A stretch of DNA of 14,446 bases from Kiritimatiellia bacterium (GTDB taxonomy: Bacteria; Verrucomicrobiota; Kiritimatiellia; RFP12; UBA1067). The notes beneath the pieces are model-generated. The model searched no databases. It saw nothing but the letters and a program-made list of their open reading frames with translations, and was not told the DNA's origin. The DNA is taken from NCBI GenBank assembly GCA_016303225.1, contig JAEDMC010000063.1, positions 1 through 14,446 of the forward strand, in the 5' to 3' direction. Positions 1 through 7,292 of the stretch are shown in pieces (position 1 is the stretch's first letter; each line of letters opens with the position of its first letter). Position numbers and translations under genes: made by a program.

Positions 1-23
1 CGCGCCGAACCCCACCACTACAA

Positions 24-60
24 CCCCACTACTGGGGCCTGTCCCTTGGCTGTCCAAACA
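24..60. repeat. Short hairpin plus GGGGCCTGTCCC motif, possible REP-like remnant
   Basis: A 5-bp inverted repeat CCCCA-CTAC-TGGGG (24-37) runs into GGGGCCTGTCCC and TTGGCTGTCC. Short GC-rich hairpins with a G-tract and GGGGCCTGTCCC-type ends resemble REP elements left by IS200-like (TnpA-REP) transposases. This is only a resemblance; no transposase is visible and the sequence is cut at the window edge. Confidence 0.2.
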
Positions 61-81
61 ATTCTTCTCCGGAGCAATGAT

Positions 82-237
82 TCACTCCGGCATCACGACC
101 TTGAAGAACTTGGCATTGCCCTCGGCCTTGACCTTCATGCCCACCGTGCCGTCCTGTCCGACGTCGGGATTGCCGTTCAGCATCGCCGGCTTCCAGCTGT
201 TCGGATCGAGAAACAACAACTTGACCCGTTAGGTCAT
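82..237 (-). pseudogene. C-terminal remnant of an unidentified protein, interrupted after two codons
   Basis: Downstream of the helicase gene a Shine-Dalgarno-like GGGAGG (minus strand, about 243-248) precedes ATG at 235-237. The frame reads Met-Thr-stop (TAA at 229-231) and then stays open for 48 codons to TGA at 82-84. The open stretch has ordinary protein composition (it contains LFLDPNSWKPAML, GMKVKA and ends AKFFKVVMPE). It resembles the end of a beta-rich surface or secreted protein, in which an FF-K-V strand near the C-terminus is common in PVC bacteria; that comparison is from memory. The overlapping frame that starts at GTG 244 has an unlikely Arg/Gly/Gln-rich composition and is judged a shadow. 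Either a nonsense mutation or a deletion that fused an unrelated start to an old gene tail would explain it. No function can be assigned. Confidence 0.45.
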
Positions 238-253
238 TCGACACCTCCCGGCA

Positions 254-2797
254 TTACCCCTTCATCAACGATTCGTATGCGTCCTTCTTCGACACGGACG
301 AATCCCACCCTCCGACAAGCGGAGAGTCCTCCACGAGTCCGTCGCGAACATGCAGATAATCCAAGCTCTCCTCTTCATACGCGCGAAACTGCCAAATGCA
401 CGAATTCATCTGCGCCGAATTGAACACCCCAAAATCAATAAGCGTCTCAAAATCGGCAAGCGTCAAACCTGTTACTTGCGTGAACAAATCGGACTCAATA
501 TTCCGGATGACATCCACCAGCGCCTTTTCGCGGTAATCGCTCAAATACATGAAGATCGGAATGCGTGTAACGAACTTCCTGAGTTTCTTCTCGATTTCCG
601 CACGTTCCTTTCGCGCCAAACGCTCTTCTTCCGTTAATTCCTTCTTCGCCTTCTTGTCGCCGTTCCTAGCCTTCACCTTAAGTTTGTTGATCTTATCCGT
701 GCGATTGATGAGGGACTGCATTTCACCACGCGGATTGGCGAATCCCTGAATCTTCTTGATCGCCGCCATCGCCGCACCGTTGTTCAAGATCGCCTCGACA
801 ATCTGCGGACTGATATTGATGAGGTTCGCGCTGTTCCACCGACGTGCCATCGCGGGCCCCGACATGCCCGAATACGCCAGGTCGAGAATTTCGCCCGCCT
901 CCACGTCAATCATCTTGCTGCCGTCGTAGCAAATGACCGGCATGAAGTTGATAAAGTTTCTCACATTCTCCGCCGGTACGCTCGTCTTGTCCGTCAGGTT
1001 CGCGCTGTAATCCGCGATCTGCTTGAGCGCACGGTTGAGCGCGAAGTCGAACACGTAGCAATTCTCCTTGAGAATCGTCTCTTCGTCCGGACTCTTCCCG
1101 TCGATATTCTTCATCGTCCACGGACTTTGGACGCGGAACGCCGCCTGAAAATACGTTTCCGGACTTGACAGATTCCTCAACATGAAGATCGCACTCCATG
1201 CGGGAATCGTCACACCCGTCGTGAGCTTGCCACAAGTCAACGTGATGCTCATTGTTGAAAGCGGTTCCCTGACCACATCATCAACAGACTCAAGCGCCGC
1301 TTTTCCAATACCAGTATAAGAGCCAAATGAGGTGTTGACCGTGTAATTGTTGTAAAAGTTGCTGTGATATCCACCTCTCAGCAAATCCAGCATCGCCTCG
1401 CAAGACGCGACATTTGGCAAATACCACACCACGTGACGGAGCGCACGCTTGAGTTCCACATCGTAATAGGGCAACACCGGCTTCGCCCCTTCCGCCACGA
1501 AGAATTCGCCGCGCATGAAATCCAGCCACTTGGACACCTCGTCCTCATGCACGAATCTCGCTCTCGCCCCCTTCTCCCGTTCTGCCCTAAAGAACTCATT
1601 CAGGTCAAAGCCAATGTCGGCGTTCTCGGCCACGCGCGTGATGCGATCCGGGAGCTTGTAAACGAACATGTTCATCCGCGGAAGTGCCGCGTAGGGATTC
1701 GGCTCTCCGGGATTCTTCTTCGGCCATTCGTACTTCGCGTTCTGCTCGTCGGAATACGTCCAGTTGAAAATCTGCGTCTCGTCAAATTCGCCGTTCTGAA
1801 TTGCCCGAAACGGCGTTCCCGAAAGCATCAGATAGTTCTTCGCCTTAAGCGGCGATTTCTCGACTTTGAATTCCGCGGCATCTGCGCCGCCGAGCTCCTT
1901 GACCGATTCGTCATCTTCAATCGAGCCGGTGAACTGGCGGTTCTCGCTGCGCCACGCGCCAAAATGGTATTCATCGACGACCACACAATCCCATTCGACG
2001 TCAAATGCCTCTCGATTACGAACCTTGTATTCCCCCGTCGTCTTGTCGAGACCGAGAAAATCCTGAAACGAACCGAACCAAACGACAGGGCGACGCTTGT
2101 CCGCCTGTCGCCAGTTGAGTGTCCCTTCGGAATTCGACACGAACTGCCACTCATGGAAATCGACATGCGACTCCAGATCCTTCTGCCACGAATCCTCGAC
2201 CGCCGGTTTGAAGGTCAGCACGAGAACCTTCGTCCACCTCATCTCCTTTGCGAGCTGATACGTAGTAAAGGTCTTGCCGAAACGCATCTTCGCGTTCCAG
2301 AGATAGAACGGCGGCTGTCCGTCCTTCTGCCTGCGGTTCCTGCGAAAATAGTCGGCCGTCTGCATAACCGCGGCAAACTGTTCGGGACGCATCTGGAAGT
2401 TGGCGAGGTTCTTCCGTTCTTCCTGCGGCTGAAGGCCCTGGAGCGACTTGATCGCGGCCTTGACATCATCAACCCCGCATTTGAACCACTCGCTCTTCTT
2501 CCCCTTCTTACCGCCCTCTTCGGCGTCCACATCCTCGAATCGCGCCCGCTTGAATCCGCGATCTTCGAGTATCTTGTGTACGGCGCTGTCCCTGAAGAAT
2601 CGTCCGCCGCAAACCGCTGGCTCATTGACCTCGATATGGTAGTCAAGCATCGGCGTCTTCAACTGCTGCCGGATGCGCTCATCGACAGCCTGTCGATCCG
2701 TATAGCCGACCTTCAGCCATCCCACAAGCTTCCCCACTTCCGGCAGGGAATACGCGTAAATCCGTGGCTCGTTATAAAGCGTGTCAAACGATTTCAT
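254..2797 (-). CDS. GIY-YIG (T5orf172-like) nuclease fused to SF2 DNA helicase, restriction subunit
   Basis: 847 residues. Residues 12-115 match the GIY-YIG/T5orf172 nuclease layout: RIYAYSL, then GWLKVGYT (26-33), the Arg-bearing helix DRQAVDERIRQQ, and the typical late SEWFKCG (102-108). Residues about 135-560 form a superfamily 2 helicase: motif I AKMRFGKT (169-176), motif II DEYH (275-278) where DEAH/DEXH is usual, motif III LSGTP (325-329), motif V TTGVTIP (526-532) and motif VI QAAFRVQ (551-557) with the arginine finger. The rest is helical and Lys/Glu-rich around 700-750. A start at ATG 2795-2797 is backed by AGAAAGG just upstream. It lies 12 bases after the membrane-protein gene and closes the operon. 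With the methylase genes upstream it should be the ATP-driven cleavage arm of a restriction-modification system, translocating on DNA and cutting unmodified sites. The helicase and nuclease folds are clear; the biological role is inferred from context. Confidence 0.88.
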   Translation of the reverse strand: MKSFDTLYNEPRIYAYSLPEVGKLVGWLKVGYTDRQAVDERIRQQLKTPMLDYHIEVNEPAVCGGRFFRDSAVHKILEDRGFKRARFEDVDAEEGGKKGKKSEWFKCGVDDVKAAIKSLQGLQPQEERKNLANFQMRPEQFAAVMQTADYFRRNRRQKDGQPPFYLWNAKMRFGKTFTTYQLAKEMRWTKVLVLTFKPAVEDSWQKDLESHVDFHEWQFVSNSEGTLNWRQADKRRPVVWFGSFQDFLGLDKTTGEYKVRNREAFDVEWDCVVVDEYHFGAWRSENRQFTGSIEDDESVKELGGADAAEFKVEKSPLKAKNYLMLSGTPFRAIQNGEFDETQIFNWTYSDEQNAKYEWPKKNPGEPNPYAALPRMNMFVYKLPDRITRVAENADIGFDLNEFFRAEREKGARARFVHEDEVSKWLDFMRGEFFVAEGAKPVLPYYDVELKRALRHVVWYLPNVASCEAMLDLLRGGYHSNFYNNYTVNTSFGSYTGIGKAALESVDDVVREPLSTMSITLTCGKLTTGVTIPAWSAIFMLRNLSSPETYFQAAFRVQSPWTMKNIDGKSPDEETILKENCYVFDFALNRALKQIADYSANLTDKTSVPAENVRNFINFMPVICYDGSKMIDVEAGEILDLAYSGMSGPAMARRWNSANLINISPQIVEAILNNGAAMAAIKKIQGFANPRGEMQSLINRTDKINKLKVKARNGDKKAKKELTEEERLARKERAEIEKKLRKFVTRIPIFMYLSDYREKALVDVIRNIESDLFTQVTGLTLADFETLIDFGVFNSAQMNSCIWQFRAYEEESLDYLHVRDGLVEDSPLVGGWDSSVSKKDAYESLMKG

Positions 2798-2809
2798 AAC
2801 ACCTTTCTA

Positions 2810-3595
2810 TTACGACTTGTCCTTTGTAAGGAAGCGCCACACACAGCCCATGGTCGCCAGCAAAATCGCCATTGGAATATACCCACCGGAATGCCTCCAG
2901 CCCAAACATGCGCCAATGCATCCATATATTAGCAACAAGACTACGCAGATCAAAATTGCAACAACGATGCGAACCACTTTCGACGGCGCAACCTGTCCAT
3001 TCGCTACACCCGCTTCTCGCAAATCATCCCCTTTGACGGGATTCCCATCCACGCCAAAATGGCGCTCAGCCGGGGACTGACATTTGCGGCAAGAACCGTG
3101 ATCCTCTTTTGAAGTCAAAAACCGTTCAGCTTCTGTCATAGTTTCACTCCATTTCCTACTTCCATCTAAATGACGGACAAACCGTAAAGTTGCTCCCGAA
3201 TTCGTTTCTGCAATCCTATGTCCAATCTCAAAATCAGCATTTACCGGAAACTCCACCTCAAACGCCTGCGGCTCATCATGTGTCGGCACCGTCATTTGCG
3301 GGCTACGCAGTATCGCCTCAAAATCCACGAACCCCGCCAAGCTTCTCGGCATCCAGGCCACAACCAAATATACAGCATCACGTCCGCGAAAGTCCCATTT
3401 CTCAACCTTGAAGCAACGAATTACAAACACTCGTTCTCCCAAAGCCGCTACGCCCTCATACCCGACATCACCAGAATCGAGATCCGGCAAAGGCGCAAGC
3501 AATGTGCGGCAAACATCCAACTCCGCGAGAGAAATGTCCTTCGCCTTCCACGCAAGCCCATGCTCGGCCGTATAAACTGCCAGACAACAGTTCAT
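2810..3595 (-). CDS. Membrane-anchored protein of unknown function, possible GTPase partner (GAP1-N-like)
   Basis: 261 residues. The N-terminal about 160 residues are soluble alpha/beta (short strands such as ERVFVIRCF and DAVYLVVAW, and a GR-type turn DFRGRD at 68-73). A CxxC pair lies at 169-172 in SCRKCQS with a nearby His. Two hydrophobic segments follow (about 207-231 and 239-255), then a charged KDKS tail, so the bulk should face the cytoplasm. Its ATG overlaps the GTPase stop codon (ATGA, 3592-3595), which implies translational coupling and probably a joint complex. In conflict systems described by comparative genomics, double-GTPase proteins are paired with GTPase-associated protein 1 (GAP1); the opening and the GR turn are reminiscent of GAP1-N. 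That link is weak and rests on context. The gene is AT-richer than the right half of the window. Confidence 0.75.
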   Translation of the reverse strand: MNCCLAVYTAEHGLAWKAKDISLAELDVCRTLLAPLPDLDSGDVGYEGVAALGERVFVIRCFKVEKWDFRGRDAVYLVVAWMPRSLAGFVDFEAILRSPQMTVPTHDEPQAFEVEFPVNADFEIGHRIAETNSGATLRFVRHLDGSRKWSETMTEAERFLTSKEDHGSCRKCQSPAERHFGVDGNPVKGDDLREAGVANGQVAPSKVVRIVVAILICVVLLLIYGCIGACLGWRHSGGYIPMAILLATMGCVWRFLTKDKS

Positions 3596-4716
3596 TTATT
3601 ACTACAGGCAACTAATATGATTATCAGCGCTGCAACCGTCGTGAAGACACACAACAAAAACCATCCTATCGCTATATTGTCACTACGAGTACGACAATAT
3701 GCATCCATCTTTTTCTTGATTATCTTATTGGCAACATCATCATGCGAAGCATCCAACAAATCCTGAAATTTAGACATCCTAACCTCATGAGAATACGGCC
3801 CCTGCTCAATTGAATAACAAGCTTCCATTGTTTTTAACCATCGCCGACACTCATTCAGCCCATCACAGACCCCCGGCATCCACTTGAAAGGTTCGGCATC
3901 ACTCTCCAGCTTTTCAAGTTCAGCAGCTGTCGCAGTTCCTTCCAACACCCTCCGACAGTATTCATTATAAATTTTATTGAGGTTCTTACATTCTGCCGTG
4001 CCACGCACAATGTCCTTTGCGACCGAAATCAATCCATAAATCTTGCTCTCGGGTCGCAGTGAAGACACAAGCCGCATTTCAATCTGTTTAAAACGCCGAC
4101 AGATAAGTGGCACATGTCTTCTCAACACCGTCTCTGCGCTCGAAACGTCTTCACCATCATTTTCAAGGCGATCCGCCTGAGTGACCAACAGAGTCAGTTT
4201 GGGCTTTTGTTCAAGCGCCGACAGAATGCGCAATGCTTCAACAGTCGTCCACACAGCATCAATATTGACATTGCTCTCTTCAAGCGCTTTCGAATCCTCG
4301 ATGTTGAACAACAGATATACTTCTTCGGCGCCACGAAGGAATTTCAACAGTTCGGCAATCTCCTCGGCGTGCGTCTTCTGTTTTGCCTGAAGGCCGTCAG
4401 GATCCGGATCATCCTCGGGATCCAAAAAAGCCAATCGATAAACCTCTCCTGGATAATCAAGAACACTAAGGGACCTTTTCGGATTGTCATTATAACAAAG
4501 CGACCATTCCAGATGCCGGAATCTTGCCGTTTGCGCCGGCAGCTCTCCAGCATTCATGCGCATCGGCATGCGCGTTGAAAACGCGAACGCCTCCTTGTTT
4601 TCTGGCCGTAGCGACCAGCCCCACTCGCCATAGTGCGCTTCAAAGTACCTTACAAGCGCCGCAGTCAGTAATGTCTTTCCAGCCCCTTCAACTCCCAGGA
4701 AAACCACTTTGCCCAT
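3592..4716 (-). CDS. TRAFAC-type P-loop GTPase with C-terminal membrane anchor (double-GTPase-like)
   Basis: 374 residues from ATG 4714-4716. This start is chosen over GTG 4734 because GGGAGG lies 5-10 bases before it and the P-loop strand follows at once. G1 is GVEGAGKT (8-15); a conserved-looking Thr in PAQTARF (63) could be switch I; G3 is LDYPGE (86-91); G4 is the atypical TQAD (179-182) where NKxD or TKxD is usual; ISVA (230-233) could be G5. A DYPGE-type G3 motif is characteristic of the double-GTPase families found in NTP-dependent conflict systems. The C-terminus is one transmembrane helix (about 350-370) ending SNK. It sits 14 bases after the methyltransferase and overlaps the next gene by four bases. 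It probably senses a signal or gates an effector at the inner membrane; this is inference. A GTPase at this position of a restriction operon is unusual. Confidence 0.83.
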   Translation of the reverse strand: MGKVVFLGVEGAGKTLLTAALVRYFEAHYGEWGWSLRPENKEAFAFSTRMPMRMNAGELPAQTARFRHLEWSLCYNDNPKRSLSVLDYPGEVYRLAFLDPEDDPDPDGLQAKQKTHAEEIAELLKFLRGAEEVYLLFNIEDSKALEESNVNIDAVWTTVEALRILSALEQKPKLTLLVTQADRLENDGEDVSSAETVLRRHVPLICRRFKQIEMRLVSSLRPESKIYGLISVAKDIVRGTAECKNLNKIYNEYCRRVLEGTATAAELEKLESDAEPFKWMPGVCDGLNECRRWLKTMEACYSIEQGPYSHEVRMSKFQDLLDASHDDVANKIIKKKMDAYCRTRSDNIAIGWFLLCVFTTVAALIIILVACSNK

Positions 4717-4730
4717 ATCTTCCTCCCTTC

Positions 4731-6239
4731 TCACTCCATCGGACGGATCATCGACTCGATGAACTCGATCTCCTGATCCGTCAGCTTGTACTTCCTGTAG
4801 AGTTCCGCATCAGTCCACGGCTTTGAGAAATCTTGCATGGGGACAAAAGAATATACCGCAGCAGCCGCATGTTGCGATGACTTCTTAAGCATTACCATGA
4901 ATCGGAAAAACTTGGTGCGAATATAACTCGCGACATTCTCCGCTTCAACGTTTTTCTTGAAAGGGCCAATGACAACATAGGTTTCCGTACAACAGGATCC
5001 TTTCCCCGCGACAATCGGCTTACCTAAAATTTGATGCGGATAAACATCTCCAGCATTGTATGCGGCAGAAATCAAAACCTTGGGTAAATTCACCCACTCC
5101 ACATTCTTTTCTACTTCATTCGACTTGATATACCCAACACCGCCTCGCTCAAACAGTTTCACCGCACCGGCGAAATCCCTTTCCTTGCCATGTACGAATG
5201 TTCGTAAACCAAATGGCTTTTGCGAACTAACCAACGTTTCAAATGTCGTCTCGCCTTTCGCATGAACCTTGTTATAGACAGAGACCCCCAAGGCATAGCG
5301 AATAAAGACATCTCCGCCCTCTTCGCACAAGAAGCGTTCAGGTTGTTCAACAACATCACCAGCATTATGAGTATGTATTTTGCACTTGCCTGGGCTGTCT
5401 CGATTCCAGAGGAAGTAACAAATACCACCTTTAATCTCGACACCCGTGCCGAAGCATTCACTCGCATCCAAGAAATCATGAAGCACACGTATGTGCCTGT
5501 CTTTAATCATCCTGTCACGGAATTCATCGAGGCCACGCCCCCCGCCATACCACCGAGCCGGAACAATCATTGACAGATAACGCGGATTCAACCGCAAAGC
5601 TTGTTCAATGAATCGGTTATAAATTGGAACCGCGCCTGATGTCCCTCCGCCATCACTCATCTGGTACGGCGGATTGCCGATAATGACGTCGAAACCGAGT
5701 TCTTGTGCTTGCTTCATAAACACCTCGTCGTGAAGAAATGGATAGGCGTAGTTTTCAACATCCTTTGATTCGCTGAGCGCTTTCTTGGATGCGCCGCAGA
5801 CTTTGCATGAGCCGTTCACCCATGTATGATGACAGCGGTGATAGCCGATGTTGCCGGCCTCGGTCGAGAAAAGCCCACGCGCCGTTGAACGCTTGTCCTG
5901 AACGTTCTTGTTGCAGTAGAGCGAACGCCGCGAAAAGAGCGCCGTCAACTGTGTGCACGCAATGCCGTACACCTGCCGTTGGAAGATGTGATTGAGACGA
6001 TCTTCCTTGTCGGGAATCGCCCGCACGAGTCCCTTGTCGAGCCGCTTGACGATTTCGCGCAGGAAAACGCCGCTCTTCGTGAACGGATCGAGAAACCGCG
6101 TCTTCGGATTTTCGAACAAGTCCTGCGGCAGCATGTCGAGCATCTCGTTCACGACCTTCGGCGGCGTGAACACCTCGTCCGAACTCAGGTTCGCGAGGCA
6201 ATCGAGAATGTCCGGACGCACCAATTTGATCTCGCTCAC
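4731..6239 (-). CDS. Eco57I-like N6-adenine DNA methyltransferase
   Basis: 502 residues. Motif X-like DEVFTPPKVVNEML (21-34) is followed by a divergent SAM-binding motif I, FLDPFTKSGVFL (49-60), and catalytic motif IV NPPY (189-192) in VIIGNPPYQ. Between them a Cys/His cluster (C136, H137/H138, C145, C148) could be a small zinc knuckle. Residues about 220-500 are the presumed target-recognition half. It transfers a methyl group from S-adenosylmethionine to N6 of adenine in the recognition site and so protects host DNA. GTG 6237-6239 overlaps the previous stop (GTGA) and has AAAGGA eight bases upstream, so it is kept as the start. The motif order matches the Eco57I methylase family. The C-terminal half is clearly AT-richer than the catalytic half, as expected if target-recognition segments are exchanged. 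Confidence 0.9.
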   Translation of the reverse strand: MSEIKLVRPDILDCLANLSSDEVFTPPKVVNEMLDMLPQDLFENPKTRFLDPFTKSGVFLREIVKRLDKGLVRAIPDKEDRLNHIFQRQVYGIACTQLTALFSRRSLYCNKNVQDKRSTARGLFSTEAGNIGYHRCHHTWVNGSCKVCGASKKALSESKDVENYAYPFLHDEVFMKQAQELGFDVIIGNPPYQMSDGGGTSGAVPIYNRFIEQALRLNPRYLSMIVPARWYGGGRGLDEFRDRMIKDRHIRVLHDFLDASECFGTGVEIKGGICYFLWNRDSPGKCKIHTHNAGDVVEQPERFLCEEGGDVFIRYALGVSVYNKVHAKGETTFETLVSSQKPFGLRTFVHGKERDFAGAVKLFERGGVGYIKSNEVEKNVEWVNLPKVLISAAYNAGDVYPHQILGKPIVAGKGSCCTETYVVIGPFKKNVEAENVASYIRTKFFRFMVMLKKSSQHAAAAVYSFVPMQDFSKPWTDAELYRKYKLTDQEIEFIESMIRPME

Positions 6240-6925
6240 ACTTCGATTCCTTTCATAAACTCCCTTATCTTGCCGATTTCGTAAAACGGATATTGCGGAC
6301 TCCGCGGCAAATCGTCCCGAACAGCAAAGAGATCGCCTTTCTTCGCTTCGCCCGCCATCGTGTCGAAATAATACGGTGTCACACCAAACGAAAAAGTGCC
6401 GCGGCTGTTATCGTCGCTCGCACGCCATTTGACAAACACAATGGGCCTCCCGTCATTCGTCTGATACTCGAGCGCATTACCTTCTACGATGTTGATGCCA
6501 GAAACGACCTCACAGGCTTCCTCAAGTTCCTTGCGAGCCGACTTGTCTTTGCCTTTGACGACGGCATCAAACTCCGCAAGGACATGTTTTGACAAGCGTT
6601 CGCGGCACTTCAGGACATTGTCTGGCAGAATGTCAATGCCATAGAGCGAGGACAATGCCCACGCAAGGCGAAACGCATATCGCTCCGCATCCTTCGCATT
6701 TGGCTTCTTGTTGGCTTTGAGTGCCGCACATTTACGTCGCAGAATCTCGATCAAGAAATTCCCGTCGCCGCAAGCCGGCTCGAGGAACGTTCCCTCGCCA
6801 CAGTCAACCTTCGTCGCCATATCATTGACAAGATCGACCATGGCCTTCACCTCCCGCTCGGCGGTAAAGACCTCTCCGTGCTCACGCACTCTTTCCTTCG
6901 AAACTATCTGACCTTTCTTTTCCAT
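6236..6925 (-). CDS. SAM-binding DNA methyltransferase subunit lacking a visible NPPY motif
   Basis: 229 residues from ATG 6923-6925; a TTG at 6938-6940 would add five residues but has no better ribosome site. It starts with the motif X-like HGEVFTAEREVKAMVDLV and has a canonical motif I, FLEPACGDGNFLIEIL (about 47-62), then YGIDILPDNV (motif II/III region). No NPPY or DPPY catalytic tetrapeptide is present; the C-terminal part instead has FGVTPYYFDTM. It is the first gene of the operon and overlaps the larger methyltransferase by GTGA. The simplest reading is a split or two-subunit methylase in which this chain binds SAM or stabilises the partner. A degenerate or truncated second methylase is the alternative. 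Membership of the N6 methylase superfamily is secure; its own catalytic activity is doubtful. Confidence 0.82.
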   Translation of the reverse strand: MEKKGQIVSKERVREHGEVFTAEREVKAMVDLVNDMATKVDCGEGTFLEPACGDGNFLIEILRRKCAALKANKKPNAKDAERYAFRLAWALSSLYGIDILPDNVLKCRERLSKHVLAEFDAVVKGKDKSARKELEEACEVVSGINIVEGNALEYQTNDGRPIVFVKWRASDDNSRGTFSFGVTPYYFDTMAGEAKKGDLFAVRDDLPRSPQYPFYEIGKIREFMKGIEV

Positions 6926-6985
6926 CGTCTGCTCGCACAACGCCAGACAACGGCAAAAGAAAAAGGCGGTCTTTCACTTTGCACT

Positions 6986-7093
6986 CGTTGAAGGCCGTAG
7001 GAAGCCCGATAGGAATGCAACGAAAGACGCGCCAGCTGTGGCGCATCTTCGCTTACATGCCGTTCCTACCGAAAATTTCCTACGTTTTCAACG
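6986..7093. repeat. 108-base imperfect palindrome (MITE/REP-like or structured leader)
   Basis: The left arm begins CGTTGAAGGCCGTAGGAA (6986-7003) and continues through ATAGGAATGC and CGAAAGAC. The right arm, read on the minus strand, begins CGTTGAAAACGTAGGAA and continues through GGTAGGAACGGC and GCGAAGAT. The centre is a perfect stem GCGCCA/TGGCGC (7029-7034 with 7039-7044) around GCTG. The two arms match nearly end to end with a few small indels. It lies upstream of the methylase operon start and would be transcribed as its leader. It could be a palindromic mobile repeat or a regulatory fold; a dispersed copy elsewhere would decide. Confidence 0.7.
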
Positions 7094-7176
7094 AACGTCG
7101 TGTAGCGTTGATACTACATTGTCATGTGGCCTCGGGTGGGCGCGGCACCTTGCCGCAGTTGCTCCTCAACCTCTAA

Positions 7177-7219
7177 CGCCCGAACGAGTTAACCAGAGCC
7201 CATCGCCCGAACAGGTGAA
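7177..7219. promoter_or_regulatory. Direct repeat, candidate operator pair
   Basis: CGCCCGAACGAGTTAA (7177-7192) and CGCCCGAACAGGTGAA (7204-7219) match at 13 of 16 positions and start 27 bases apart. They sit directly beside the divergent -10 boxes, a position suited to a regulator that acts on both transcripts. No regulator can be named. Confidence 0.35.
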
Positions 7220-7224
7220 TTATA
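7219..7224 (-). promoter_or_regulatory. Candidate -10 box for the methylase operon
   Basis: The minus strand reads TATAAT here, 300 bases before the methylase start, so the leader would include the 108-base palindrome. No good -35 is visible 16-18 bases upstream, so the call rests on the -10 match alone. Confidence 0.25.
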
Positions 7225-7245
7225 GCAAAAAAGCGTTGTCGGTTT

Positions 7246-7254
7246 TGGTATAAT
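7246..7254 (+). promoter_or_regulatory. Extended -10 promoter for the 724-residue gene
   Basis: TGGTATAAT is a perfect extended -10 (TGnTATAAT), 39 bases before the ATG at 7293. There is no consensus -35, which is usual for extended -10 promoters. The expected start of transcription is near 7261. Confidence 0.55.
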
Positions 7255-7292
7255 TCGGACTATCTCTACTTTCCCAGAGTTGAAGGACAGAC

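Noticed and set aside
1364..2932. 522-residue plus-strand open frame opposite the helicase
   Set aside because: It is antisense to a gene with intact helicase motifs, has no recognisable domain, and its composition follows the complement of that gene.
7173..7224. Integron attC site (CTCTAACGCCCGAAC resembles an attC end)
   Set aside because: No matching GTTAGAG-type partner end lies at a suitable distance and no cassette structure or integrase is visible.
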